From positions 25,240 through 89,239 of the forward strand of contig NZ_JAUYNX010000036.1 of NCBI RefSeq assembly GCF_030704825.1: 64,000 nt of DNA, written 5' to 3'. Numbering within the stretch: position 1 is the stretch's first letter; each line of letters starts with the position of its first letter. The notes beneath the pieces are model-generated. The model did no database searches. It worked only from the letters and a program-made list of their open reading frames with translations, and was not told the DNA's origin. The DNA is from Brevundimonas sp. GTDB taxonomy: Bacteria > Pseudomonadota > Alphaproteobacteria > Caulobacterales > Caulobacteraceae. Below, in pieces: positions 48,514-58,849 of this stretch. Position numbers and translations under genes: made by a program.

Positions 48514-49302
48514 ATGCGCAGTCTCGCCTTCAACACAGCCTACTGGCTCCTGTCGATCGTCTACGCCTCGGCGGCGGCCTTCGCGGCCCTGGCGCCCGGC
48601 CGGGGCGCGACCAGCTGGATCATCCGCCGCTATGTGAAGCGCATGGTCCAGGCCATGCGGATTCTCGCCGGCATCCGCCTCCAGGTGCGCGGCCGCGAGC
48701 GGCTGCCGGCGGGCGCCTTCATCATCGCCTCCAAGCACCAGAGCTGGGGCGACGGCTTCGCGACCTACGACCAGTTCGACGACCTGGCCTTCGTCACGGG
48801 CGACCATCTGGAGAAATTCCCCCTGCTGGGCACGGTGCTGCGCAAGCTGGGGGCCATCGTGGTCAACAACTGCGGCGGTCGCGAAGCCCGCGATGCGCTG
48901 AAGCAGCGCTCGGCCGACGCCCACGCCGCAGGCCGCAGGATCCTGATCTATCCCGAGGGCAATCTGGCCAGGGTCGGCGAGAAATTCCGCTATCGCTCCG
49001 GGGTCTGGCACATGTACCGCGACTTCGACATGCCCGTGGTTCCCCTGGCCACCAACCTCGGCCTGTTCTGGCCGCAGGAGGAATTCCGCAAGAACCCAGG
49101 CGTGGCGACGCTGGAATTTCTCGATCCCATTCCGACGGGACTGGGCAAGGACGAGTTCCTGGCCCGGCTGGAGGCCGCGGTCGAGAGCAGGACATCGGAA
49201 CTGATCGCCGAAGCCACGGGGCGACCCGTCACGCCGGCGGTGCGGGTGCTCGCCCCCGATGAGGCGGCGAAGGCGGCGAAACGGACGGCCGCTACGGCTT
49301 GA
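48514..49302 (+). CDS. 1-acyl-sn-glycerol-3-phosphate acyltransferase (PlsC-like)
   Basis: Probably acylates lysophosphatidate to phosphatidate at the inner membrane. The 262-residue protein has a hydrophobic N-terminal helix (residues 1-30) and the acyltransferase motifs: HQSWGD (HX4D), the following GTVLRKLGAIVVN region and YPEGN. It lies 45 bases after the cyclase gene in the same direction. Its 3' end overlaps the convergent TfoX-N gene by 11 bases. Other PlsC-family substrates cannot be excluded. Confidence 0.88.
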   Translation: MRSLAFNTAYWLLSIVYASAAAFAALAPGRGATSWIIRRYVKRMVQAMRILAGIRLQVRGRERLPAGAFIIASKHQSWGDGFATYDQFDDLAFVTGDHLEKFPLLGTVLRKLGAIVVNNCGGREARDALKQRSADAHAAGRRILIYPEGNLARVGEKFRYRSGVWHMYRDFDMPVVPLATNLGLFWPQEEFRKNPGVATLEFLDPIPTGLGKDEFLARLEAAVESRTSELIAEATGRPVTPAVRVLAPDEAAKAAKRTAATA

Positions 49303-49660
49303 TCTTCGGCTTTCGCGGCTTCTTCGCCGCCGCCTTGCGAAGGGCGGCGTCGATCGACTGCCGGGCCCAGTCGACGGCCTCGTCCGGATCGTCGAGCGCG
49401 CTTTCCGGCAGCGACCAGTAGGCCATCGCCATCACCTGCCCATCCTTCGTCGGATAGGTGAACTGTCGCGCCCCGGCGGCCTGCAGGACCGGCGCATTGA
49501 CCTCGTCCGCCTTCAGCCAGACCACGCCGTCGTCCAGCAGGGCGAAGATCAGGCCGTGGGAATAGACCGCGGCCCCGCCGAACATCCGCCTGATCTCGAT
49601 CGGACCCAGGGCCGCGAAATGCTCGCCCACCCATTCGCCGAAGTCTGGATCGTAAGCCAT
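49292..49660 (-). CDS. TfoX N-terminal-domain protein
   Basis: A 122-residue protein made of one TfoX-N domain: EIRRMFGGAAVYSHGLIFAL, WLKADEVN and TYPTKDGQVMAMAYWSLPE, ending in a Lys-rich tail (KKPRKPKIKP). TfoX in gammaproteobacteria is a competence regulator, but single-domain TfoX-N proteins in alphaproteobacteria have no established role. The ATG overlaps the metQ stop by one base, so it is probably the last gene of the suf-met unit. Confidence 0.85.
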   Translation of the reverse strand: MAYDPDFGEWVGEHFAALGPIEIRRMFGGAAVYSHGLIFALLDDGVVWLKADEVNAPVLQAAGARQFTYPTKDGQVMAMAYWSLPESALDDPDEAVDWARQSIDAALRKAAAKKPRKPKIKP

Positions 49661-50466
49661 CAGGCGGCCGGAATGACCGCGCCGTCGTATTTGGCGGCGA
49701 TGAAGTCCTTGACCGCCTGGCTGCGCAGCATGGCGGCCAGGGCCACGATCCGGGGGTCTTCGCGGTTGTCCGGCCGCGCCACCAGATAGTTCACATAGGG
49801 GCTGTCGGCGCCCTCCAGCGTCAGGGCGTCGGTGCGGGGCTTGAGCCCGGCGTCGAGGGCGTAGTTGGTGTTGATCACCGCCATGTCGACCTGGTCCAGC
49901 ACCCGCGGCAGGGTCGCGGATTCCAGTTCCCGGAAACGCAGATTCCTGGGGTTTTCAACGATGTCGCGCAGCGTCTGCAGCGGATTGGCCGGATCTCTCA
50001 GCCGCACCAGTCCGGCCTTCTGCAGCAGGATCAGCGAGCGGCCGATCGAGGAAGCGTCATTGGGCACCGCCACCTCGGCCCCGTCGGGCAGCTGGTCCAG
50101 CGAGCGGAAGCGCCGCGAATAGGCGCCCAGCGGCTCGACATGCACTCCGGCCACGGTGATCAGGTCCGAACCGCGCGAGGCGTTGAACTCGTCGAGATAG
50201 GGCCTGGTCTGGAAATAGTTCACGTCCAGCCGGCGCTCCGCCAGCTGGGTGTTCGGCTGAACATAGTCGTTGAACACCTTGATCTCGATCCGGATTCCAT
50301 CGGCCGCCAACAGCGGCTTGATATGCTCGAGGATCTCGGCGTGCGGCACCGCTGTCGCCCCGACGATCAGCGGCGCGTCGGCGTCGGCCGTCTTCGCGGG
50401 GCCCTGCCCGCAGGCGGCGAGCACCAGCGAGGCGGCGGCGAGGGTCAGGAGCGAACGGCGGATCAT
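49660..50466 (-). CDS. metQ: D-methionine ABC transporter substrate-binding lipoprotein
   Basis: Captures methionine in the periplasm for MetNI. The 268-residue NlpA/MetQ-family lipoprotein has its lipobox at VLAAC (Cys19). Typical parts are VGATAVPHAEILEHIKPLLA, VFNDYVQPNTQLAERRLDVN and YFQTRPYLDEFN. It follows metI by 20 bases. Some members of the family bind other small amino acids, so the exact ligand is inferred from the metNI context. Confidence 0.93.
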   Translation of the reverse strand: MIRRSLLTLAAASLVLAACGQGPAKTADADAPLIVGATAVPHAEILEHIKPLLAADGIRIEIKVFNDYVQPNTQLAERRLDVNYFQTRPYLDEFNASRGSDLITVAGVHVEPLGAYSRRFRSLDQLPDGAEVAVPNDASSIGRSLILLQKAGLVRLRDPANPLQTLRDIVENPRNLRFRELESATLPRVLDQVDMAVINTNYALDAGLKPRTDALTLEGADSPYVNYLVARPDNREDPRIVALAAMLRSQAVKDFIAAKYDGAVIPAA

Positions 50467-50486
50467 GGGCGAGTCTTTCGGGACGA

Positions 50487-51152
50487 TCAGCGATGGGAAA
50501 CGGCGGCGACCAGCCGGTCGCCGAGCATCTGGAGAAGCTGCACCAGCAGCAGCAGCAGCACGACGGTCACGACCATGACATCGGTCTGGAAGCGCTGGTA
50601 GCCGAAGCGGATGGCCAGGTCGCCCAGACCGCCCGCGCCGACCACGCCGGCCATGGCGGTGTAGGACACCAGGGCGATGGCGGTGACGGTGGCGCCGGCG
50701 ACGATGCCGGGCATGGCCTCGGGCAGCAGGGCCCGGGTGACGATCTGGAAAGTCGATCCACCCATGGCCTGGGTCGCCTCGACCACCCCCTTGTCGACCT
50801 CGCGCAGGGCCGTCTCCACCAGGCGCGCATAGAAGGGCGCGGCGCCGACGACCAGCGGCGGAATGGCGCCGGCCACGCCCAGCGAGGTTCCCACCAGCAG
50901 CACCGTCACCGGCAGCATGACGATCAGCAGGATGATGAAGGGCACCGACCGCAGGATGTTGACGATCAGCGACAGCACGGCGTTCACCACCGGATTGGCC
51001 GCCAGCCGCCCCTTGCCCGACAGATAGAGCAGCACGCCCAGAGGCACGCCGAACAGCACGGTCAGGGCCATCGACCCGCCCAGCATCAGCAGGGTGTCCC
51101 GCGACGCCCGCGCGATTTCGGGCCAGTCGACGTTGGCGAAGAAGGCTTCCAT
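50487..51152 (-). CDS. metI: Methionine ABC transporter permease
   Basis: Membrane channel of the MetNIQ importer. The 221-residue protein has five or six hydrophobic segments, the N-terminal RDTLLMLGGSMALTVLFGVP and the EAA loop EATQAMGGSTFQIVTRALLP that docks to MetN, followed by AGVVGAGGLGDLAIRFGYQ. The start overlaps the metN stop by one base. Confidence 0.95.
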   Translation of the reverse strand: MEAFFANVDWPEIARASRDTLLMLGGSMALTVLFGVPLGVLLYLSGKGRLAANPVVNAVLSLIVNILRSVPFIILLIVMLPVTVLLVGTSLGVAGAIPPLVVGAAPFYARLVETALREVDKGVVEATQAMGGSTFQIVTRALLPEAMPGIVAGATVTAIALVSYTAMAGVVGAGGLGDLAIRFGYQRFQTDVMVVTVVLLLLLVQLLQMLGDRLVAAVSHR

Positions 51153-52141
51153 CAGACCGCCTCCACCACCACGCCGCGCGCGGTCAGCTGCGCCACCGCC
51201 GCCTCGGCGTCGCCGCCGGTGAAGGCCACCACCAGCTGGCCGTAAGGCTCGCCCCGGATGCGGCTGATCCGGCCCGACAGGATCGAATAGTCCACGCCCA
51301 CCGACCGCGCGACGCGGCTCAGTTCGGGCTCGTAGGTCGAGCCGCCGCGGAAGGTCAGTTTCGCCAGCACGCCGCCGGGAGGCGCGTCGGCCGTCTCGAA
51401 CCCTTCCTCGCCCTCGGCCAGCATGGCGCGGGTCGCCGCGTGTCGCGGATGCAGGAAGACGTCGGCCGTCGCCCCCTCCTCCACCACCCGCCCGTCCTTC
51501 AGCACCGCCACCCGGTCGCAGACGCGGCGCACCACCTCCATCTGGTGGGTGATCAGAATGATGGTCAGGCCCAGATCCCGGTTCAGCTGGTCCAGCAGGG
51601 TCAGGATCTCGTCCGTCGTCTCGGGGTCCAGGGCGCTGGTCGCCTCGTCGCACAGCAGCACGCCCGGCTCGCAGGCCAGGGCCCGGGCGATACCCACCCG
51701 CTGCTTCTGCCCGCCCGACAGCTGCGCCGGATGCTTCCTCGCGTGCTCGGACAGGCCCAGTTGCTCCAGCAGATCGGCCACCCGCCGGTCCACCTCCGCC
51801 GCCGGCCGGCCTTCCAGCCGCAGCGGGAAGGCCACGTTCCCGGCGATGGTCTTCGCGTTCAGCAGGTTGAAATGCTGGAAGATCATGCCGATCCGCCGTC
51901 GCGCCGCGCGCAGCTCGGCCGGCGCCAGGGCCGTCATCTCGCGCCCGTCGACGGTCACCGTCCCGGCGTCCGGCCGCTCCAGCAGATTGATGGTCCGGAT
52001 CAGGGTCGACTTGCCGGCCCCCGAGCGCCCGACCACGCCGAACACCTCGCCCGCCGCCACGGTCAGATCGACCGCGTCCAGCGCCACGCGCTCGCCCGCC
52101 GCGCTCCGGAAGCGCTTGGTGACCCCTTCCAGCCGGATCAT
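51152..52141 (-). CDS. metN: Methionine ABC transporter ATP-binding protein
   Basis: ATPase of the methionine importer. The 329-residue protein has Walker A GRSGAGKST, the Q loop FQHFNLL, the signature LSGGQKQRVGIARAL, Walker B LLCDEATSAL and the switch His in ITHQME. The C-terminal NIL domain, from about residue 245 (AKLTFRGGSTYEPELSRVAR onward), is the site of methionine feedback inhibition in this family. The ATG overlaps the sufA-like stop by one base (TGATG), tying it to the suf genes. Confidence 0.95.
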   Translation of the reverse strand: MIRLEGVTKRFRSAAGERVALDAVDLTVAAGEVFGVVGRSGAGKSTLIRTINLLERPDAGTVTVDGREMTALAPAELRAARRRIGMIFQHFNLLNAKTIAGNVAFPLRLEGRPAAEVDRRVADLLEQLGLSEHARKHPAQLSGGQKQRVGIARALACEPGVLLCDEATSALDPETTDEILTLLDQLNRDLGLTIILITHQMEVVRRVCDRVAVLKDGRVVEEGATADVFLHPRHAATRAMLAEGEEGFETADAPPGGVLAKLTFRGGSTYEPELSRVARSVGVDYSILSGRISRIRGEPYGQLVVAFTGGDAEAAVAQLTARGVVVEAV

Positions 52142-52539
52142 CAGTCCGCTTCCAGCGCCTTTGCGGGAATGATGGTGACGCTCTCGCCGCAGCCGCAGGC
52201 GTCGGTCTGGTTCGGATTTCGGAACACGAATTTCGAGGCCAGCTTCGTCGTCTCGTAGTCGATCTCGGAGCCGATCAGGAACAGGATCGCCTTGGGGTCG
52301 ATCAGGATGGTGACCCCCTTGTCCTCGACCACCTCGTCCAGCGGCTCGATCGTCTCGGCATAGGCGAAGGTGTATTCCTGCCCCGCGCAACCGCCGTTCT
52401 TCACCCCTACGCGCAGGGCGACATAGGGCTTCTCCGCCTTGGCCATGATGTCGCGCACGCGTTCTGCCGCGGCGTCTGTCAGGCTGACGGCCTTGGGGCG
52501 CGGGCGGCGCGGACGGGTGGTGGTCTGAAGCTCGGTCAT
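52141..52539 (-). CDS. sufA: A-type Fe-S carrier (SufA/ErpA family)
   Basis: Accepts or delivers Fe-S clusters assembled by SufBCD. The 132-residue protein has the three conserved cysteines: Cys51 (GGCAGQ), Cys115 and Cys117 (ACGCGES). An N-terminal extension of about 18 residues is Arg/Pro-rich (TRPRRPRPK). It lies seven bases after the sufT stop. SufA versus IscA cannot be separated by sequence alone; context favours SufA. Confidence 0.92.
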   Translation of the reverse strand: MTELQTTTRPRRPRPKAVSLTDAAAERVRDIMAKAEKPYVALRVGVKNGGCAGQEYTFAYAETIEPLDEVVEDKGVTILIDPKAILFLIGSEIDYETTKLASKFVFRNPNQTDACGCGESVTIIPAKALEAD

Positions 52540-52546
52540 GGCGTCC

Positions 52547-52942
52547 TCAGAACATGTTCAGGGCCAGCTTGGCCTCGTCGCTCATCTTCGACGCGTCCCA
52601 GGGGGGATCGAAGGTCAGTTCCGCCCTGGCCGACCGGACGCCCTCGACCTTCCTGACCGCTTCCTCGACCCAGCCGGGCATCTCGCCGGCCACCGGGCAG
52701 CCCGGCGCGGTCAGGGTCATCTCGATGGCCACGTCGCGGTCGTCGGACAGGTCGACCTTGTAGATCAGGCCCAGCTCATAGATGTCGACCGGGATCTCCG
52801 GGTCGTAGACCGACTTCAGCGCCTCGATGATGCCGTCCGTCATCCGGTCGATCTCGCCCTGCGACAGGGCGGCCTTCTGCGGCGCGTCCCAGGCCTCGGC
52901 GAAGGCCGCGCTGTCGGTAATTGGAGTCGTCGGATCGCTCAT
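52547..52942 (-). CDS. sufT: SUF-associated MIP18/DUF59 protein (SufT-like)
   Basis: Probable Fe-S maturation factor for selected apoproteins. The 131-residue protein has the DUF59 core VYDPEIPVDIYELGLIYKV and the conserved cysteine in LTAPGCPVAGEMP, with DPPWDASKMSDEAK at the end. The ATG overlaps the sufS stop by four bases. DUF59 proteins are a regular part of suf operons in alphaproteobacteria. Confidence 0.92.
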   Translation of the reverse strand: MSDPTTPITDSAAFAEAWDAPQKAALSQGEIDRMTDGIIEALKSVYDPEIPVDIYELGLIYKVDLSDDRDVAIEMTLTAPGCPVAGEMPGWVEEAVRKVEGVRSARAELTFDPPWDASKMSDEAKLALNMF

Positions 52943-54177
52943 GCGAAGAACTCACGGGCCTTGATCAGGGCGTCGGCGAAGGCGTCGGCGTCCTCGAGGG
53001 TGTTATATAGGGCGAAGCTGGCGCGGGCGCTCGACGTCAGGCCGAACCTTTTGGCCAGCGGCTCGGCGCAGTGCAGGCCGGCCCGAACGGCGACGCCGTA
53101 GCGGTCCATCACCTGGGCGATGTCATGGGCGTGGGCGCCCTCGACGGTGAAGGTCAGGATGGCCCCCTTCCCCTCCGCCTCGCCGACGACCTTCAGCCAG
53201 TTGACGCCTTCCAGCCGCTTGCGCGCGTGGGCGTAGACGGCGCGCTCATGGGCGGCGACGGCGCCATGATCGAACCGCGACAGCCATTCGATGGCCGCGC
53301 CGAGACCGATGGCCTCGAGGATCGGCGGCGTCCCCGCCTCGAAACGGTGCGGCGGCTTCGCATAGGTGACCCGGTCCATGGCGACCGTCTCGATCATCTC
53401 GCCGCCGCCCTGGTACGGCGGCAGGGCCTCCAGCGCCTCGGCCGTCCCGTAAAGCGCCCCGATGCCCGTCGGACCGTACAGCTTGTGGCCGGTGAAGGCG
53501 TAGAAGTCGCAGCCGATGGCCTGCACGTCCGGCGCCGCATGCACCGCCCCCTGACAGCCGTCGATCAGCACCCTCGCCCCGGCCGCGTGCGCCATCTCCG
53601 TGATGGCCTGCACCGGATTGATCGTGCCCAGTACGTTCGACATGTGGGTCACCGCGACGACCCGGGTCCTCGGCCCCAGCAGGTCGGCATAGGCCGCCAT
53701 GTCCAGCGACCCGTCGTCCAGCACCGGGATCCATTTGAGCACCGCCCCGCGGCGCTCGCGCAGCATGTGCCAGGGCACGATGTTGGAATGGTGCTCCATC
53801 TGGCTGACGATGATCTCGTCGCCGGGCTGGATGGACTGGCCGAGGCCGGCCGCCACAAGGTTGATCGCCTCGGTCCCGCCCTTGGTCCAGACGATGTTGG
53901 AGGCCGCCTCCGCATTGACGAACCGCGCCACGCTCTCGCGCGCGGCCTCGAAGGCTTCGGTCGTCTCATTGGCCAGGGTGTGCAGGCCGCGATGGACGTT
54001 GGCGTAGCTGCCTTCCATCGCCGCCGTCATGGCGTCGATCACCGCCCGCGGCTTCTGCGCCGAGGCGGCCGAGTCCAGATAGACCAGCGGCCGGCCGTTC
54101 ACCTGTCGCGACAGGATCGGGAATTGAGCCCGCGCGGCATAGGGGTCAAAGGCGGTCACAGGCGATCCGTCAGCCAT
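52939..54177 (-). CDS. sufS: Cysteine desulfurase SufS
   Basis: PLP enzyme that takes sulfur from cysteine for Fe-S assembly. The product is 412 residues from ATG 54177, with PLP Lys232 (AFTGHKLYGPTG) and catalytic Cys370 (VRAGLHCAEPLA). ATG 54177 has a good ribosome-binding site (GAGGTGG, seven bases upstream) but overlaps sufD by 22 bases. GTG 54159 overlaps the sufD stop as GTGA, gives 406 residues and is also plausible. It is a group II (SufS-type) enzyme, unlike the NifS-type one upstream. Confidence 0.95.
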   Translation of the reverse strand: MADGSPVTAFDPYAARAQFPILSRQVNGRPLVYLDSAASAQKPRAVIDAMTAAMEGSYANVHRGLHTLANETTEAFEAARESVARFVNAEAASNIVWTKGGTEAINLVAAGLGQSIQPGDEIIVSQMEHHSNIVPWHMLRERRGAVLKWIPVLDDGSLDMAAYADLLGPRTRVVAVTHMSNVLGTINPVQAITEMAHAAGARVLIDGCQGAVHAAPDVQAIGCDFYAFTGHKLYGPTGIGALYGTAEALEALPPYQGGGEMIETVAMDRVTYAKPPHRFEAGTPPILEAIGLGAAIEWLSRFDHGAVAAHERAVYAHARKRLEGVNWLKVVGEAEGKGAILTFTVEGAHAHDIAQVMDRYGVAVRAGLHCAEPLAKRFGLTSSARASFALYNTLEDADAFADALIKAREFFA

Positions 54178-55184
54178 TCCCGAACCACCTCTCTCGCGCC
54201 CTCGTGCCCGATCCGGTCGACGACCTCGATCAGGAAGGCCTGGGTCAGCAGGGCCCGCGCCTCGTCGGCCGGCAGGCCGCGCTGCTGCATGTAGAACAGC
54301 GCCGCCTCGTCCAGATTGCCGACCGTGTTGCCGTGCGCGCACTGCACGTCGTCGGCGTAGATTTCCAGTTCCGGCTTGGCGTCCACCTCGGCCCGTTCGC
54401 CGAGGATCAGGGCGTGGTGGCCCATGCGCGCGTCGGTTCCGTCCGCCCCGCGCTCGACAACGATCTTGCCCTGGAAGACGCCGCGGGCGGTGTCGCGGAC
54501 GACGCCCTTGGTCAGCTGGCTGGTCACGCCGTCGGCGGCCACGTGATCGACCACCGTCGTCAGGTCCGCCTGCCGCTCGCCCGCCAGCACATAGACTCCG
54601 TCCAGCCGCACGTCCGCGCCCCGGCCCCGGTGCGTCAGCTGCGTCTCCTGGCGCTGCAGCTTCGCGCCCGTCGTCAGAATGGTCTGGCGATAGAGGCCGC
54701 CCGCCTCGACCCGCACCTGCGCCTGGGTGATCGACACCGCGTCCGCCGGCTCGTCGGCCAGCACCACCCGCGTCACCTCGGCGCCGCGCGCCACGTCCAG
54801 CTCCAGCCGGTTGTGCGCTACATACGCCGAGCCGTGGCCCTCGTGGGTCTCCAGCAGCAGCAGCCTGGCCCCGGCCCGCACGGAGATGCGCGCGGTCAGG
54901 GCGTGGCCGGTCCCCTCCGCGCGCGAGATCAGGCGCAGACGCACGGTCTTGTCGCCGGAGACCGACATCGTAGTCTCGCCCACGGCCCGGCCGTTGACGA
55001 ACACCATGGCCTCGCCGCCCAGCGACTCGAACGGCCCGCCGCCGACCAGCGGCACGGTCGCCGACGGCGAGGGCGCGGGCGCCTCGCGCAGATGACGGCG
55101 CAGATCCGAATATTTCCACGCCTCGACGCGCTTCGAGGGGAAGCTGGAGGCGTCCTTCAGATCGATGAGCGGAAGGGCGTTCAC
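54156..55184 (-). CDS. sufD: Fe-S assembly scaffold subunit SufD
   Basis: Partner of SufB in the SufBC2D scaffold. The product is 342 residues from GTG 55184, which overlaps the sufC stop as GTGA. It begins NALPLIDLKDASSFPSKRVE and soon reaches AWKYSDLRR. The beta-helix core and the C-terminal helix region (CAHGNTVGNLDEAALFYMQQ) are present. At 342 residues it is shorter than many SufD proteins (about 400), with most of the N-terminal helical part missing. Confidence 0.93.
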   Translation of the reverse strand: MNALPLIDLKDASSFPSKRVEAWKYSDLRRHLREAPAPSPSATVPLVGGGPFESLGGEAMVFVNGRAVGETTMSVSGDKTVRLRLISRAEGTGHALTARISVRAGARLLLLETHEGHGSAYVAHNRLELDVARGAEVTRVVLADEPADAVSITQAQVRVEAGGLYRQTILTTGAKLQRQETQLTHRGRGADVRLDGVYVLAGERQADLTTVVDHVAADGVTSQLTKGVVRDTARGVFQGKIVVERGADGTDARMGHHALILGERAEVDAKPELEIYADDVQCAHGNTVGNLDEAALFYMQQRGLPADEARALLTQAFLIEVVDRIGHEGAREVVREWLTDRL

Positions 55185-55930
55185 GCCGCCTCCAGTCCGT
55201 ACTTGTCGTAGCCCTCGGCCTCGAGCAGATGCGCCAGTTCCGGACCGCCGGACGCCACGATCCGCCCGCCGGCCAGCACATGCACCCGGTCCGGTTTGAT
55301 GTAGTCCAGCAGCCGCTGATAGTGGGTGATCACCAGCATGGCGCGATCGGGCGAACGCAGGGCGTTGACCCCGTCGGCCACGATCCGCAGGGCGTCGATG
55401 TCGAGCCCGGAATCCGTCTCGTCGAGGATCAGCAGCGACGGCTCCAGCAGGGCCATCTGCAGGATCTCCATCCGCTTCTTCTCGCCGCCCGAGAAGCCGA
55501 CATTGAGCGGCCGCTTGAGCATGTCGAAATCCATCTTCAGCGCCATCGACGCCGCCCGGACCAGCTTCAGGAAGGCGGGCGCCGGGACCTCCTCCTCGCC
55601 GCGCGCGCGCTTCTGCGCGTTCAGCGCCGTGCGCACGAAGGTCAGGGCCGGGACGCCGGGAATCTCGATCGGATACTGGAACGACAGGAACACGCCCCTG
55701 GCCGCCCGCTCGGCAGGCTCCAGCGCCAGCAGGTCCTCGCCCTTCCACGACACCGACCCTTCGGTCGCCTCATAGCCGGGCCGCCCCGCCACGGCGTAGC
55801 CCAGCGTCGACTTGCCGGCCCCGTTCGGCCCCATGATGGCGTGCACCTCGCCCGCCGGAACGTCGAGCGTCAGCCCCTTGAGGATCGGCTTGTCGCCGAC
55901 GGCGACGTGGAGGTTGGAGATGGAGAGCAT
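55181..55930 (-). CDS. sufC: Fe-S assembly ATPase SufC
   Basis: ABC-type ATPase that drives cluster assembly on SufBD. The product is 249 residues, with Walker A GPNGAGKST, signature FSGGEKKRMEILQMAL, Walker B LLILDETDSGLDIDAL and switch His ITHYQRLLDYIKP. Length is standard. Its ATG overlaps by one base the stop of the unusual small ORF that separates it from sufB. Confidence 0.97.
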   Translation of the reverse strand: MLSISNLHVAVGDKPILKGLTLDVPAGEVHAIMGPNGAGKSTLGYAVAGRPGYEATEGSVSWKGEDLLALEPAERAARGVFLSFQYPIEIPGVPALTFVRTALNAQKRARGEEEVPAPAFLKLVRAASMALKMDFDMLKRPLNVGFSGGEKKRMEILQMALLEPSLLILDETDSGLDIDALRIVADGVNALRSPDRAMLVITHYQRLLDYIKPDRVHVLAGGRIVASGGPELAHLLEAEGYDKYGLEAA

Positions 55931-56243
55931 CAGCGGGCGTACTTTTCTTCGTTCGTCATATGTAGCTTCAGCCGCGAGAGCTCCTCGTAGCCAAAGGTGA
56001 AGGCGTCATCGCCGACGTAGCATTCGAGCTGCGCCACACCGACGGGACCGGTTGAGTAGAAAAGAACTGTGCCGACGGTTCCGGCTGGCACCTCGTCCAC
56101 CGCGGTCCCTACACCGCCATCGACCGGGATCGCTCGCGACAGGACGACGTCGTCGTAGCAACGAACAGCTCGACCATCGCTACCTGCGAAGGCGCCATCC
56201 TGCGTCCAGGTTTCGGACTCCATCTGGTCGCGGGGAAGTTTCG

Positions 56244-56247
<4 letters not shown>
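55930..56247 (-). CDS. Small DUF4926-like protein embedded in the suf operon
   Basis: A 105-residue ORF from GTG 56247, which overlaps the sufB stop as GTGA; its stop overlaps sufC by one base. The middle ([16 protein letters not shown], then [20 protein letters not shown] and ECYVGDDAF) resembles small DUF4926-type beta-barrel proteins. GC is about 62% by hand count, clearly below the surrounding suf genes, and rarer codons appear. Standard suf operons lack a gene here. Function unknown; recent gain is a possibility. Confidence 0.7.
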
Positions 56248-57709
<1,462 letters not shown>

Positions 57710-57710
<1 letters not shown>

Positions 57711-58849
57711 CAGGCGTCAACCTTCGCCCGCTCTGCGGTTCGCGCGCGGTGCTTCTCATACGCGGCGACCCAGGCGTCGGCGAAGCGGACCCAGTCCTCG
57801 CGCGTCGTGCCCCAGCCGCCCGAAACGCGCACGCCGCCGGTCGCCAGATGATCCAGCCCCATGGCCGAAATCGTCTTGGACGGCTTGGTCTTGCCCGAGG
57901 AACAGGCGCTGCCGGCCGAGACCATGACGCCCTGCAGGTCGAGGGTTATCAGTTGCTGCGGGCTGTCCCAGCCCTCGACGGCCATGAACAGGGTGTTGGG
58001 CAGGCGCTCGACCGCGCCGCCGATGATCGTGGCCCCCGCCGCCCTGACCTTCGCCTCGGCCGCGTCACGCCAGGCCGCATGGGCCATGGCGTCGGACAGG
58101 TCGCGGGCCGCGGAATCGGCCGCGACGCCGAAGCCCGCGATGCCGGGCACGTTCTCGGTTCCGGCGCGCAGGCCGCGCTCCTGTCCCGCCCCGTGCAAGG
58201 TGCGGATGACCGGAACGCCGTCCTTCGAGATCAGCGCGCCCACCCCCTGCGGCCCGCCCAGCTTGTGCGCCGACAGGGTCAGGGTGTCCGCGCCCAGCGC
58301 CCGCATGTCGACCGGGATCTTGCCCGCCGTCTGGATGGCGTCGACGTGCAGCCAGCCGCCGACCGCCTGCACCATCAGCGACGCCTCGGCGATCGGCTGG
58401 ATCACCCCGCTCTCATTGTTCGCATGGTGGATCGCCACCAGCGCCCGGCCCGGACGGCCCAGCGTCACCGCCAGCCAGGCCAGATCGACCACGCCGTCGG
58501 CGTCGACCGGCAGGATCTCGACCGGCACGCCGCTGGCGTTCGCCGCCTCGGCCACGCACGGATGTTCGGTGGCGCTGACGATCAGCCGCTCGCAGCCGGC
58601 CGCGATGGCGCTGGCCACGGCCTGGGCGTTGGACTCCGTGCCGCCGCTGGAGAAGACCACCGCCGTCGGATCGGCCCCGACCAGATCGGCCACCCGCGCC
58701 CGGGCCGTTTCGACCCGCGCCCGCGCCCGCCGCCCCGCCGCATGGACAGCGTTGGGATTGCCGCCCTCCGCCAGGGCCTCGGCCATCGCAGCCTGGACCT
58801 CGGGCCGAACCAGACCCGATGCATTGTAATCCAGATACACGCCGCTCAC
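57710..58849 (-). CDS. Cysteine desulfurase, NifS/IscS type
   Basis: PLP-dependent desulfurase of class I. The product is 379 residues with YLDYNASG at the start, PLP Lys196 ([11 protein letters not shown]) and catalytic Cys316 ([14 protein letters not shown]). It lies between iscR and sufB, overlapping iscR by four bases and sufB by one. With sufS, the operon encodes two desulfurases of different class, a usual alphaproteobacterial arrangement. Which one feeds SufB is not shown by sequence. Confidence 0.93.

Noticed and set aside
51152..52547. SAM or methionine riboswitch before metN
   Set aside because: metN overlaps the preceding stop codon by one base, leaving no untranslated leader.
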